From NCBI RefSeq assembly GCF_024169655.1, contig NZ_JALJWV010000001.1:129001-193000 (forward strand): DNA of 64,000 bases. The letters run 5' to 3'. The notes under the pieces were generated by a model. The model saw nothing but the letters and a program-made list of their open reading frames with translations. It ran no database searches and had not been told where the DNA came from. Shown here one piece after another: positions 54,760-61,885 of the stretch (positions within the stretch are counted from its first letter, which is position 1; every line of letters begins with the position of its first letter). The DNA is from Pseudomonas marginalis (lineage in GTDB: Bacteria; Pseudomonadota; Gammaproteobacteria; Pseudomonadales; Pseudomonadaceae). Made by a program: the position numbers and the translations under genes.

Positions 54760-55035
54760 TTAGAGGTTGAACTGCCGGGATTTTCCTAAGCAATGAGTGA
54801 GTAATTGCATGGTCAGCAAATAGTAATAGCGCGTCGATTGAGTGTGCTGGTTTAGGTGGTGATTCAAAAACCACGCAAGGTGTTTTCTCTGCCAAGTCCA
54901 TGGATTGTCGCGTTGCCAGCGCTCAGCGATCGCTGTTTGGATGGCCTTCGCCTGACGCAGGTGGCGTTGGCGCGTGGTATGCGACCCGGTCAGGACGCCC
55001 GTCAGGAACAGATCCATATCGAATACCGTGCTCAT
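54760..55035 (-). CDS. Small protein of the integrase module (left copy)
   Basis: A 91-residue protein closely matching the 89-residue one at 59157-59426. Shared features: MDLFLTGVL / MELFLASVL near the start, RQRHLRQAKAIQTAIAERW / RVRHLRQARTIQSAISKRW, then NPW-W-RKHLAWFLN and TRYYYLL near the end. The ATG overlaps the end of the truncated integrase (ATGA), as in the intact module. Unknown function; the basic helical composition suggests DNA binding, perhaps as an excisionase-like partner. Confidence 0.7.
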   Translation of the reverse strand: MSTVFDMDLFLTGVLTGSHTTRQRHLRQAKAIQTAIAERWQRDNPWTWQRKHLAWFLNHHLNQHTQSTRYYYLLTMQLLTHCLGKSRQFNL

Positions 55036-55317
55036 GCGCGACCACCAATGTAAGCGGCCACCACGACGATACGGTTGTGCCCCAGCTCATAGCTGATTTG
55101 TACTCGGGCTTCCTGATCGAGACGTCGGTCGAGTTGATAGCAATGGCCACCGTTGATGGGGGTGGGACGGTGGGTGATTTGCTCATAGCGTTCGCACGCA
55201 TAGGCTGCCCGCAATTCGTGGAAGCCTTTGAGGTTGTACTGATGGAGGATGTCCCGTGCAGGACGGACGATTCCCCGTTGGAAATCGAGGTAGGTTTCGT
55301 TCGGTGCAAGTAGGTTG
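55032..55317 (-). pseudogene. Truncated integrase (C-terminal 94 residues)
   Basis: Reading in from 55317 gives NLLAPNETYLDFQRGIVRPARDILHQYNLKGFHELRAAYACERY...QISYELGHNRIVVVAAYIGGRA. It aligns throughout with the C-terminus of the intact integrase at 59423-60403 and keeps the HELR, GH and Y catalytic residues. The 5' part is missing: homology stops at 55317-55320, where a copy of the tRNA-Thr 3' end begins. It is a remnant of an earlier related element. Confidence 0.85.
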
Positions 55318-55334
55318 CGGCACCAGGAGTCGAA
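55318..55334. repeat. Left attachment-site repeat (attL-like)
   Basis: CGGCACCAGGAGTCGAA, 17 bases identical to 63384-63400 within the 3' end of tRNA-Thr. This is the signature of tyrosine-integrase insertion at a tRNA. After position 55334 the sequence turns abruptly AT-rich. Confidence 0.8.
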
Positions 55335-55689
55335 TTATATCGTAATACATTGTTTTTAAAGAAGTTATTGTATTGATGATTAGTTTTGTATCCCTAAAAC
55401 TACCTTAATCCCTTCACGTCATTTCATGCTATCAAGGAAGGCTGAGTAGTTAAAATCAGCGCGTCTTTCTCTGTTTTTTCAGGTTGGTGCCGCATCTATA
55501 GAAACTTCATATTGATCCGTGAGGGACCTTGGATGGACGGCGCGATGGCTTTTTGATAGCTTCGACTGATAGTCGATAGGACAAAATGAGGGGCTCGACG
55601 TCCAAAGTGTTAGGGATATCGCTAGCATTAACTCGAGAATGGAAGCTTCGAAGCGCGCACATAAAGCCGCGTCTTGTGAGTATGTAGTC
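55335..55689 (+). promoter_or_regulatory. AT-rich leader of the reverse-transcriptase operon
   Basis: About 350 bases between the left att repeat and the first RT gene. The first half (55335-55440) is very AT-rich and probably holds the promoter. The second half can fold, see the candidate structured RNA at 55534-55604. Confidence 0.5.
55534..55604 (+). ncRNA. Candidate structured leader RNA upstream of the RT pair
   Basis: A closing stem TGGACG (55534-55539) / CGTCCA (55599-55604) encloses a perfect 5-bp hairpin CGACT-GAT-AGTCG (55563-55575). It lies on the coding strand just before the first RT gene, where some RT defence systems keep an ncRNA. It could equally be a leader structure. Support is folding by eye only. 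Confidence 0.3.
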
Positions 55690-56958
55690 ATGATGATAGA
55701 AATACCATACACGAGTAGGAAGCTTGTTGAATGTATAGGCTTTCAAGATATTATTAGATTTCCTCACTTGCAAGACAGAAACAATCGTGCGGATCTTGCG
55801 AACAAGACTCTAAATTTATTAAGTCGTGGCCAAGTTTTCAATGGGTGTTTAAGGCAGATAAATATTGGGTCGGATAAAGGATATGTGTTCAATATTTCTT
55901 CGGCTGATCTGGTGGCGCGACTGGTCTCAAAAAATATTAGAGTGAACTATAAACTTAAACAAGCTGATCGCCAAACTATCATATCTAATGCAATGTCTAT
56001 GTTTAAGGAGGGGTCTCCTTTTGATGTTTATAGATTGGATATAAAGAAATTTTACGAGAGTATTGATTCGAAACTCTTATTCGAGCGGCTGATAGGAGAA
56101 GGTAAGTGTTCGTGGCAAACAATTGTTTTACTGGATCAGTTTCTTAACACGCTGGCCGCATATGATGTGACTGGATTGCCTCGAGGTCTAGGAATTAGCG
56201 CTACTCTTTCAGAGTTTTATCTAAAGGAATTTGATCTAGCTGTATCCGCGCTCCCAGGAGTTTTTTACTATGCACGTTTTGTGGATGATATTCTTATAGT
56301 TACATCTGGGCAAATAGCGAGAGGTAGCTTTGAAAGTCAGGTTGAAGAATTATTGCCTCAAGGGCTGGAGTTTCACACTGCGGGGAAAAGAGATTATATC
56401 GCAGTAGGGAAAGTTGCTAAGGAAGCCGCTGGTAAAAAATTAGATGGATTTGATTATCTTGGTTATAACATTAGAATATTCAGCGAGCATTCGGAAGAAA
56501 CAGTAAACGGTGTTTTTCGTAGAAAGGTGTTTTGTGATATATCTAAGGTAAAGGTTGAGAAGATTAAAAAGAGATTGCTTAATTCGTTTTCAAGCTATCT
56601 TGCTAGTTCGCAATATCCTACTGATTTCGTCCTGTTAAAAAATAGAGTTAGGGCTTTGACAGGGAATTATTATATCGTCGATCCGATGACCGGAGTAGAT
56701 ATTAAAACCGGCATATATTATAACTATGTCCAGAAAAATTTCGTCGGGCGTTGTGCGCTTGATGAGTTGGACGCCTTTATTCGTGGAGTCTTATTTTCTA
56801 CAAAACATCAGCTTTCACGAAGGGTTATATCAGCATTGAGCCTTGATAAAAGAAAGCAGTTGGCTGGGTATGGTTTTAGAACTGGGTTTGTGAACGCAAG
56901 ATTTCATTCATTTAAATATGATACGCTAAAGAAAATAAAGGAGTGTTGGCGTAAATGA
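55690..56958 (+). CDS. drt3a: Reverse transcriptase, Drt3a-like (UG3) anti-phage protein
   Basis: A 422-residue single-domain RT. Motif A is YRLDIKKFYESID (about 114-126), motif B GLPRGLGISATLSEFYL (about 162-178), and motif C YYARFVDDILIV (about 193-204), where the FVDD aspartates are catalytic. The DYLGYNIRIF stretch suits motif D/E. No maturase or integrase domain is attached. It overlaps a second RT gene by 4 bases. DRT type 3 is the defence class known to pair two RTs (Drt3a/UG3 and Drt3b/UG8), which supports the name. The start is uncertain: an ATG at 55639 adds 17 residues. Strongly AT-rich compared with the core. Confidence 0.82.
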   Translation: MMIEIPYTSRKLVECIGFQDIIRFPHLQDRNNRADLANKTLNLLSRGQVFNGCLRQINIGSDKGYVFNISSADLVARLVSKNIRVNYKLKQADRQTIISNAMSMFKEGSPFDVYRLDIKKFYESIDSKLLFERLIGEGKCSWQTIVLLDQFLNTLAAYDVTGLPRGLGISATLSEFYLKEFDLAVSALPGVFYYARFVDDILIVTSGQIARGSFESQVEELLPQGLEFHTAGKRDYIAVGKVAKEAAGKKLDGFDYLGYNIRIFSEHSEETVNGVFRRKVFCDISKVKVEKIKKRLLNSFSSYLASSQYPTDFVLLKNRVRALTGNYYIVDPMTGVDIKTGIYYNYVQKNFVGRCALDELDAFIRGVLFSTKHQLSRRVISALSLDKRKQLAGYGFRTGFVNARFHSFKYDTLKKIKECWRK

Positions 56959-58937
56959 AACCCGGGATGCGTCGAGTAAAAAAAGAGGACTTTGCTAGAG
57001 TTGTGCTAACTGAGACGTGTCCGTATGAGGTCCCTATAGTTTTTAGTAATCTCGGTTTTTACTGGCATCTTAAAAAGTATGAAGCTGGAAGTAGTCTCTT
57101 TCCGGACATAATGGATTATTTGTTCTATCGAGATTTGGCGTCGGAGTATACCTTACCATTGACCTATAAGATTCGTAAGGATGAGGCGTCTGTCCGAACT
57201 TTATCTTTATTGCACCCTAGGTCTCAAGTTAGCTTTGTGGAGCTCTATAAGACTTACGGTGATCAAATTGTTTTTTCTTGCTTAAAAAGCTCGTTCAGTA
57301 TCCGCCGGCCAGGTGGGGTGGCGAGTAAGTACTATACAAAGAGCGAGAATGACAATATAAAAAAATTTCGCTCCGATAATGTGGTGGTTTCTGCAACTGA
57401 GTCCAGGCACAGATACCTTTCGTCATATTTCTCTTATTTTGGATATACACGGCTTTATCGTTTTTTTGAATCCTACGATTTTTTGCAGTTAGAGCAACAA
57501 TACTCTTCTTTTTGGTCGATTGATATATCAAGATTTTTTGATAGCATTTACACGCACTCGATAACTTGGGCGTTGAAAACGAAAGAGTTCTCTAAAGCTA
57601 ACTCGAGCGTCAAAAATACATTTGGAGCCGTTTTTGATCGATTGATGCAGGCGTCAAACTATAACGAAACTGCTGGGATTGTGATAGGTCCTGAAGTATG
57701 TAGGATATTTGCTGAAATTATTTTTCAACAAATTGATCGTGATGTAGAGGAAGAAGTCGCCAAAAAAGGTTTAGTCTTAGGAAGGGATTATGCTGTTCGT
57801 AGATATGTTGACGATATTTTTGTTTTCGCTATAAGTGAAGATTTTGCACAGCAGGTATATAGATCAATAGAGAGCAATGCGAAAAAATATAAACTAAACA
57901 TAAACAAAGCAAAAACAATTAAAGCTTCTCGACCGTTTGTAACTGGTAAGACCAGATCTTTGAAAGTTGTTAAAAATACGCTGGCTAAATTTTCAGAGAA
58001 AATGGTCGCTGTAGGTAGTCCCGATGGTGCAAGTAAGTTTACTCCTAATCGAATATATAACCGTAGAAGGGTTGTGGTTGATTTTATTAGCGAAGTTAAG
58101 GCTGCTTGTATTGCGGACGTCGATGCATATGGCATGGTTTGTGGTTATTTAATATCCGCTTTGACGAGGATTTTAGTCCAAGTGACAGAGGCGAATATTG
58201 GTAGAGTATTTTCTGATGACGAAGATCTCAATAAATATTCCGATTTCTATTATGTAATTATTGACGTGATTTTCCATTTGTTTACCGTAAATCCCAGTCA
58301 TACAGGTACGGTGAAGATTTTTGTAGCAGCGACACTTTCGTGTTCTTTCTACGAGGCACATCTTCCAAATGAGTTGAACTCAATAAAAAGTAAAATCTAC
58401 ACTGCATGTCGTGACTTTTTTGAGAGTAGTGAATATGCGAAGATGTCCTCTGGCAATAGCGATCACGCAATGCTTGAGGCGTTAAATTTACTCGTTGTGC
58501 TCAAAGGGTTAGGTAGTGATTATTTGATTCCGCGGGAAACGTTGCAAAGCATTGTAGATGTTTCAATCGGTCGTCAAATGTCATATTTCGAAATAATTTC
58601 GTTGCTTTACTATGTAGAGAATATTCCTTCTTATGCATCTATAAAAAGGGCTGTGTTTTCAAATATTAAGGCAAAGCTTGAAGATCTATCAGATATTAGA
58701 TCGGATGCTGAAAAAATCTATTTGTTCTTAGATATTATGACCTGTCCCTATATTGATAAAAAGTTTAAGCATAAAATCGCAGAAAAATTGTATAAGCAGA
58801 TTAATAGTAAGATTCCAACAGCGCCGATGGTGGCTGATCTCGCTTTGCGGTTGGAAAAGTTTCCTTGGTTTGTATCATGGGAAAATGCAGACTTTCTATC
58901 TGCTCTAGAAAAAAAGGAATTGCTAAAAGGTTACTAG
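56955..58937 (+). CDS. drt3b: Reverse transcriptase, Drt3b-like (UG8) anti-phage protein
   Basis: A 660-residue protein. The RT core lies at about residues 60-400: motif A SFWSIDISRFFDSIYTHS (about 185-202), motif B ETAGIVIGPEVCRIFAEIIF (about 238-257), motif C AVRRYVDDIFVFAIS (about 280-294) with YVDD. The C-terminal ~260 residues are helical and unlike any domain I know. The ATG overlaps the drt3a stop (ATGA), so the two are co-translated and probably act as a complex. Length and order fit Drt3b of DRT type 3. Low GC and absence of relatives nearby indicate transfer with the island. Confidence 0.83.
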   Translation: MKPGMRRVKKEDFARVVLTETCPYEVPIVFSNLGFYWHLKKYEAGSSLFPDIMDYLFYRDLASEYTLPLTYKIRKDEASVRTLSLLHPRSQVSFVELYKTYGDQIVFSCLKSSFSIRRPGGVASKYYTKSENDNIKKFRSDNVVVSATESRHRYLSSYFSYFGYTRLYRFFESYDFLQLEQQYSSFWSIDISRFFDSIYTHSITWALKTKEFSKANSSVKNTFGAVFDRLMQASNYNETAGIVIGPEVCRIFAEIIFQQIDRDVEEEVAKKGLVLGRDYAVRRYVDDIFVFAISEDFAQQVYRSIESNAKKYKLNINKAKTIKASRPFVTGKTRSLKVVKNTLAKFSEKMVAVGSPDGASKFTPNRIYNRRRVVVDFISEVKAACIADVDAYGMVCGYLISALTRILVQVTEANIGRVFSDDEDLNKYSDFYYVIIDVIFHLFTVNPSHTGTVKIFVAATLSCSFYEAHLPNELNSIKSKIYTACRDFFESSEYAKMSSGNSDHAMLEALNLLVVLKGLGSDYLIPRETLQSIVDVSIGRQMSYFEIISLLYYVENIPSYASIKRAVFSNIKAKLEDLSDIRSDAEKIYLFLDIMTCPYIDKKFKHKIAEKLYKQINSKIPTAPMVADLALRLEKFPWFVSWENADFLSALEKKELLKGY

Positions 58938-59155
58938 TGATCTATATTTTTTGAGTAGGGTATACCGATCAGCTTTACGACCTGAAAAGGTTGGCTAACC
59001 GAAACCGATTTCCGCGGAGGCTCTGGATGAGCTTTTTAGGGGGGAGGGGATGGAATCATTTGCTGGTCAAGGAATGGCGGGCAACCGCACACACTATACT
59101 GGTTGGATACCCTACACTATTTTTCCATGCAAACGTAATGCCTCTCTTCTCCTTG
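58938..59155 (+). ncRNA. Candidate ncRNA of the DRT3-like system
   Basis: A 218-base non-coding stretch directly after drt3b. Hairpins: CGACCT-GAAA-AGGTTG at 58978-58993 (six pairs, GNRA-type loop), GCTC-TGGAT-GAGC at 59020-59032, and CAACC / GGTTG at 59082-59086 / 59101-59105, extended by GGG / CCC. The last hairpin's 14-base loop contains ACACAC (59089-59094). DRT3 systems carry an associated ncRNA. From memory, and unverified here, an ACACAC template for dinucleotide-repeat DNA has been reported for them. Identification is by structure and position only. Confidence 0.5.
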
Positions 59156-59156
59156 C

Positions 59157-59426
59157 CTAAAACTGCCATTTCTTGTCTAGGCGCAAAACAAGAATTTTAA
59201 CTGAAAGTAGGTAGTAGTAGCGTGTTGTTGGTGCGTTAGCACTAGTGTAATAGTTTAGAAACCATACCAAGTGTTTTCGTTTCCAATTCCAAGGATTATC
59301 TATTTTCCAGCGCTTAGAAATAGCGGATTGGATTGTCCTCGCTTGACGTAAATGACGAACTCGAGTGGCATCCGACCCGATCAGTACGCTCGCCAGGAAC
59401 AACTCCATATCGATGGTTTTACTCAT
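59157..59426 (-). CDS. Small protein of the integrase module (right copy)
   Basis: An 89-residue protein, paralogous to the one at 54760-55035. Its ATG overlaps the integrase stop by 4 bases (ATGA). The sequence is basic and helical (RHLRQARTIQSAISKRWKIDNPWNWKRKHLVWFLN). The constant pairing with the integrase suggests a recombination accessory protein, but no domain is recognised. Confidence 0.75.
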   Translation of the reverse strand: MSKTIDMELFLASVLIGSDATRVRHLRQARTIQSAISKRWKIDNPWNWKRKHLVWFLNYYTSANAPTTRYYYLLSVKILVLRLDKKWQF

Positions 59427-60403
59427 GTTCGACCACCGATATAAGCCGAAACAATATCTATACGGCCGTGCCCAAGTTCATAACTGATCTGTATTCGAGC
59501 CTCTTTATCGAGATGGCGCTCGAGTTGATAACATCTGCCATCATTGACTGGCGCGGGATGACGGGTGATTTGCTCATAGCGTTCGCACGCATAGGCTGCC
59601 CGCAACTCGTGGAAGCCTTTGAGATTGTGCTTATGAAGGATGTCCCTTGCGGGACGGGCGATTCCCTGTTGGAAATCGAGGTAGCGTTCGTTCGGTGAAA
59701 GCAGGTTGCGGCTACCGTCGGGCGAGACCTGTTTGGCAAACCTCAATGCATCACGAATATGCTCATCTACCATAATCCAGCGAGGCGCCGACGCGCCTGA
59801 GCGGCCGCCTTTGGTGCCATCCTGGATGTTAATCTTGCCGTATAGTTCGGCCTCACGTTTTAGACGCGGAAGGTCGGCCAATATGGCCTCTCGTAAGCGC
59901 ATTCCGGTTGCTCGCGCCAGTTGCACGATGGCAGCAGCGCGTGGCAGTTGGTGTTCGCAAAGCGTATCGACGATTTGCTTCACCTGATAATGGTCTTGGC
60001 CTTTCGGTGCTACGGTGCGGACGCTGGTGCGCTGCTTTCCTATCGCTTTGCTCGGACTCGGCACCTTCACATATTGATCACCGCGAAGCGCGGCCATGGT
60101 CCGATTCACACTGGACAATTGGTTTTGCGCAGTGGCGATGGCGAGTTCGCCCTGTTCAACTTGCTGACGCAAATGCCCGGCGTAGTCCAGCAAGGTCTGC
60201 CGATCAATCTGCCGCGCATCGTTGAACCCCGGCCCATCCTCCGAACGACACCATCGCACAAACGCCTGCCACCGATCACTGTGCGCCCTGACCGTGCCGT
60301 AACGCCCGCCGCCAAACAGATCCCGCAATGCCTGCGGCCCGGCATAGCTCAACTGCCGACCGTAGCCAAAATTGCACCCATCTCGTTTACCGACCAACGC
60401 CAT
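59423..60403 (-). CDS. Integrase_1-family tyrosine recombinase
   Basis: A 326-residue tyrosine recombinase of the Integrase_1-type found in Pseudomonas islands. ATG 60403 follows AGAGGAG at 7 bases; a TTG two codons earlier is discarded. The N-terminal SAM-like DNA-binding domain is about residues 35-110. Catalytic residues: R in RATGMRLREAI (about 165), HELR (about 262), GH in SYELGHGRIDIVSAYIGG (about 314) with the Tyr in SAYIGG. It differs from the P4-type integrase at 61886, so this island carries two recombinases. Confidence 0.82.
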   Translation of the reverse strand: MALVGKRDGCNFGYGRQLSYAGPQALRDLFGGGRYGTVRAHSDRWQAFVRWCRSEDGPGFNDARQIDRQTLLDYAGHLRQQVEQGELAIATAQNQLSSVNRTMAALRGDQYVKVPSPSKAIGKQRTSVRTVAPKGQDHYQVKQIVDTLCEHQLPRAAAIVQLARATGMRLREAILADLPRLKREAELYGKINIQDGTKGGRSGASAPRWIMVDEHIRDALRFAKQVSPDGSRNLLSPNERYLDFQQGIARPARDILHKHNLKGFHELRAAYACERYEQITRHPAPVNDGRCYQLERHLDKEARIQISYELGHGRIDIVSAYIGGRT

Positions 60404-61103
60404 GATCAAACTCCTCTCGAAGCCAAAATCTTTGAGACCTTCCCCACGTCATCCCGCCACGAATGTTGAGTGTTATCAGGGATCAAGGCCCCTGCGACCT
60501 GTGAGGGTTGTCCACTAACGCGGGACTGGCGGCTCTTTACGACCGGGAGCTTGGGCATCTCATGATCTGGCCTCCTGAACACCGATAGCGGTGGGCGGGT
60601 GGAGGCTGCACTGGCTGACGAGACCGGCGCCGCGAGATCCTGAGTCAGGTGAAGGCAGTGATGCGATGACCGGGGCATGCCTGACTGTCAGTCAGGTGCA
60701 GTCCATTCCTTGGGCTGCGGCACCATCATCTGCATCGCTGTTGCTGGTGACTTCGGTGTTTGTCACGCCGATTGTCACGTGGGGGAATGCCGCAAAGCCT
60801 TGTACGAGGTGGGCTGCAGCAGTGGTAGGAGCGCCCGTCTCTTTCCGGGAGAAAGAGACGGGCGCAGGTTAGCGCACGGAATGGCCAAGCGGATAGGTTG
60901 CTGCAGGGCGGCTATGAAAGGGGGTGAGTTGCCGCAGTGGGCGCACTGGTAAAAGTAGGCATCCATCACATCGCTGTGACCGTGCGAGCCGCCGGACGCT
61001 AATCGCACTTTGGGAGAACCACCACGGTGTGGCGTAGCCTTAAAGGTTCTGGCTACCTGGGGTTGCTGTCAGCGACAGCGCTTTGCCCGATCTTTTCTAC
61101 GCC

Positions 61104-61196
61104 TGTGGATAATTCGGGTCAAGGCTCGAATTTTTGGGAGTTCTGCGGTTGTGGATGAAATTATCCACCGGTGGAAATCTGTGGTTTTCCACAGAT
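61104..61196. other. Cluster of DnaA-box-like sequences and palindromes
   Basis: TGTGGATAA at 61104 is the exact complement of the DnaA box TTATCCACA. Near matches are TGTGGATGA at 61150, TTATCCACC at 61161 and TTTTCCACA at 61185. A 10-bp palindrome CCACCGGTGG (61165-61174) and a hairpin ATCTGTGG-TTTT-CCACAGAT (61177-61196) overlap them. It may be a replication or regulatory site of the mobile element. Confidence 0.4.
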
Positions 61197-61227
61197 AGTT
61201 GCGTGGGCTTTAGATTTTTTAAGTGAG

Positions 61228-61270
61228 GTCCATCCAAACAGGGCGGCTTTGCAGCCCTGTTTGGATGGAC
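61228..61270. repeat. Perfect 17-bp inverted repeat
   Basis: GTCCATCCAAACAGGGC (61228-61244), 9-base spacer, then its exact complement (61254-61270). A very stable hairpin. The absence of a T run argues against a simple terminator; it could be a recombination or binding site. Confidence 0.7.
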
Positions 61271-61308
61271 CCGCGTGGACAGATCACTGAGATATGAAGA
61301 CCGAGCGC

Positions 61309-61392
61309 TTACTCGGTTGCGCCACGTTTTGCTTTTAGGCGAGTGATGTTCGCTCCGGTCTGGTTCGCGAATTCGTTTGGAGTGACATGCTC
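61309..61392 (-). pseudogene. C-terminal remnant of a second P4-type integrase
   Basis: Reading on the minus strand gives EHVTPNEFANQTGANITRLK followed by AKRGATE and a stop at 61309. It aligns with EHVTPHEFANQIGANVTRMK at the end of the intact integrase (61886-63205). Only the last 27 residues remain. It records an earlier integrase gene that was replaced or truncated. Confidence 0.8.
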
Positions 61393-61506
61393 CTGTCAAT
61401 TGCGGGGGTAATGCACCTGCTTTGGGTGGAAACGGTCAGAGAGAGTTCTTAATCTGTGACTGGATGACATGGTGATCGGCACTGTGATCTCAAAAGGAGC
61501 ATATCA

Positions 61507-61854
61507 ATGAGACCGAATTTCTTTCTGGACGATGAAGATGAAGCCATCGCCAAGAGCTATTTCAAGAAGGTTAATAGCATTGGTTTTGTTTGTGTCGGTT
61601 TGGCGTTGACGATAATCACAATGCCTCATCCCGAGCGCGCTGCATGGTTTGTCTTCGCGGTAGCGATCATCTATGCGTTTAGCCACGGTGATGGTTACAG
61701 GAAGATTGTTGCCAGCTATTTGTTGCGTCATAAAGGATTCGGCGGTGGTATTCGTTTGGTGTTGAAAGTAGCTCTCTTCGTGTTGGGCACAAGTCTGTTG
61801 TCTGGGATTGGGCTTCAGATCTTGACGCCTGAGGTTTTAGGCATCCTCCCATAG
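61507..61854 (+). CDS. Small membrane protein of the island
   Basis: A 115-residue protein with AAAGGAG upstream of its ATG. Hydrophobic segments are at about residues 24-40 (INSIGFVCVGLALTIITM-like), 46-60 (AWFVFAVAIIYAF) and 86-106 (LVLKVALFVLGTSLLSGIGLQIL). The first 20 residues are acidic (DDEDEAIAKSYF). No family recognised. It sits between an integrase remnant and the integrase 3' end, as accessory cargo. Confidence 0.6.
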   Translation: MRPNFFLDDEDEAIAKSYFKKVNSIGFVCVGLALTIITMPHPERAAWFVFAVAIIYAFSHGDGYRKIVASYLLRHKGFGGGIRLVLKVALFVLGTSLLSGIGLQILTPEVLGILP

Positions 61855-61885
61855 CAGGACTGTCTCAGTGACCTGGGTGGCGGAT

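Larger units (their letters stand above)
60404..61506. other. 1.1-kb non-coding island segment
   Basis: No gene with a ribosome site and family likeness is seen between the two integrase ends. It holds a cluster of DnaA-box-like sites, a 34-bp inverted repeat and an integrase C-terminal remnant, listed separately. Short open frames at 60591-60872 (plus) and 60775-61008 (minus) are not convincing. Confidence 0.45.

Noticed and set aside
55690-58937. RT genes as a retron or group II intron
   Set aside because: No maturase or endonuclease domain, no retron msr-msd next to a single RT, and the tandem RT layout fits DRT type 3 better.
58991-59200. A 69-codon open frame downstream of drt3b
   Set aside because: No ribosome site; it runs into the antisense small gene. 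The hairpins here favour a non-coding RNA.
60591-61008. Two short open frames on opposite strands in the island
   Set aside because: No ribosome sites, no recognisable domains, and a plus-strand product rich in Ala, Trp and Thr; left as non-coding.
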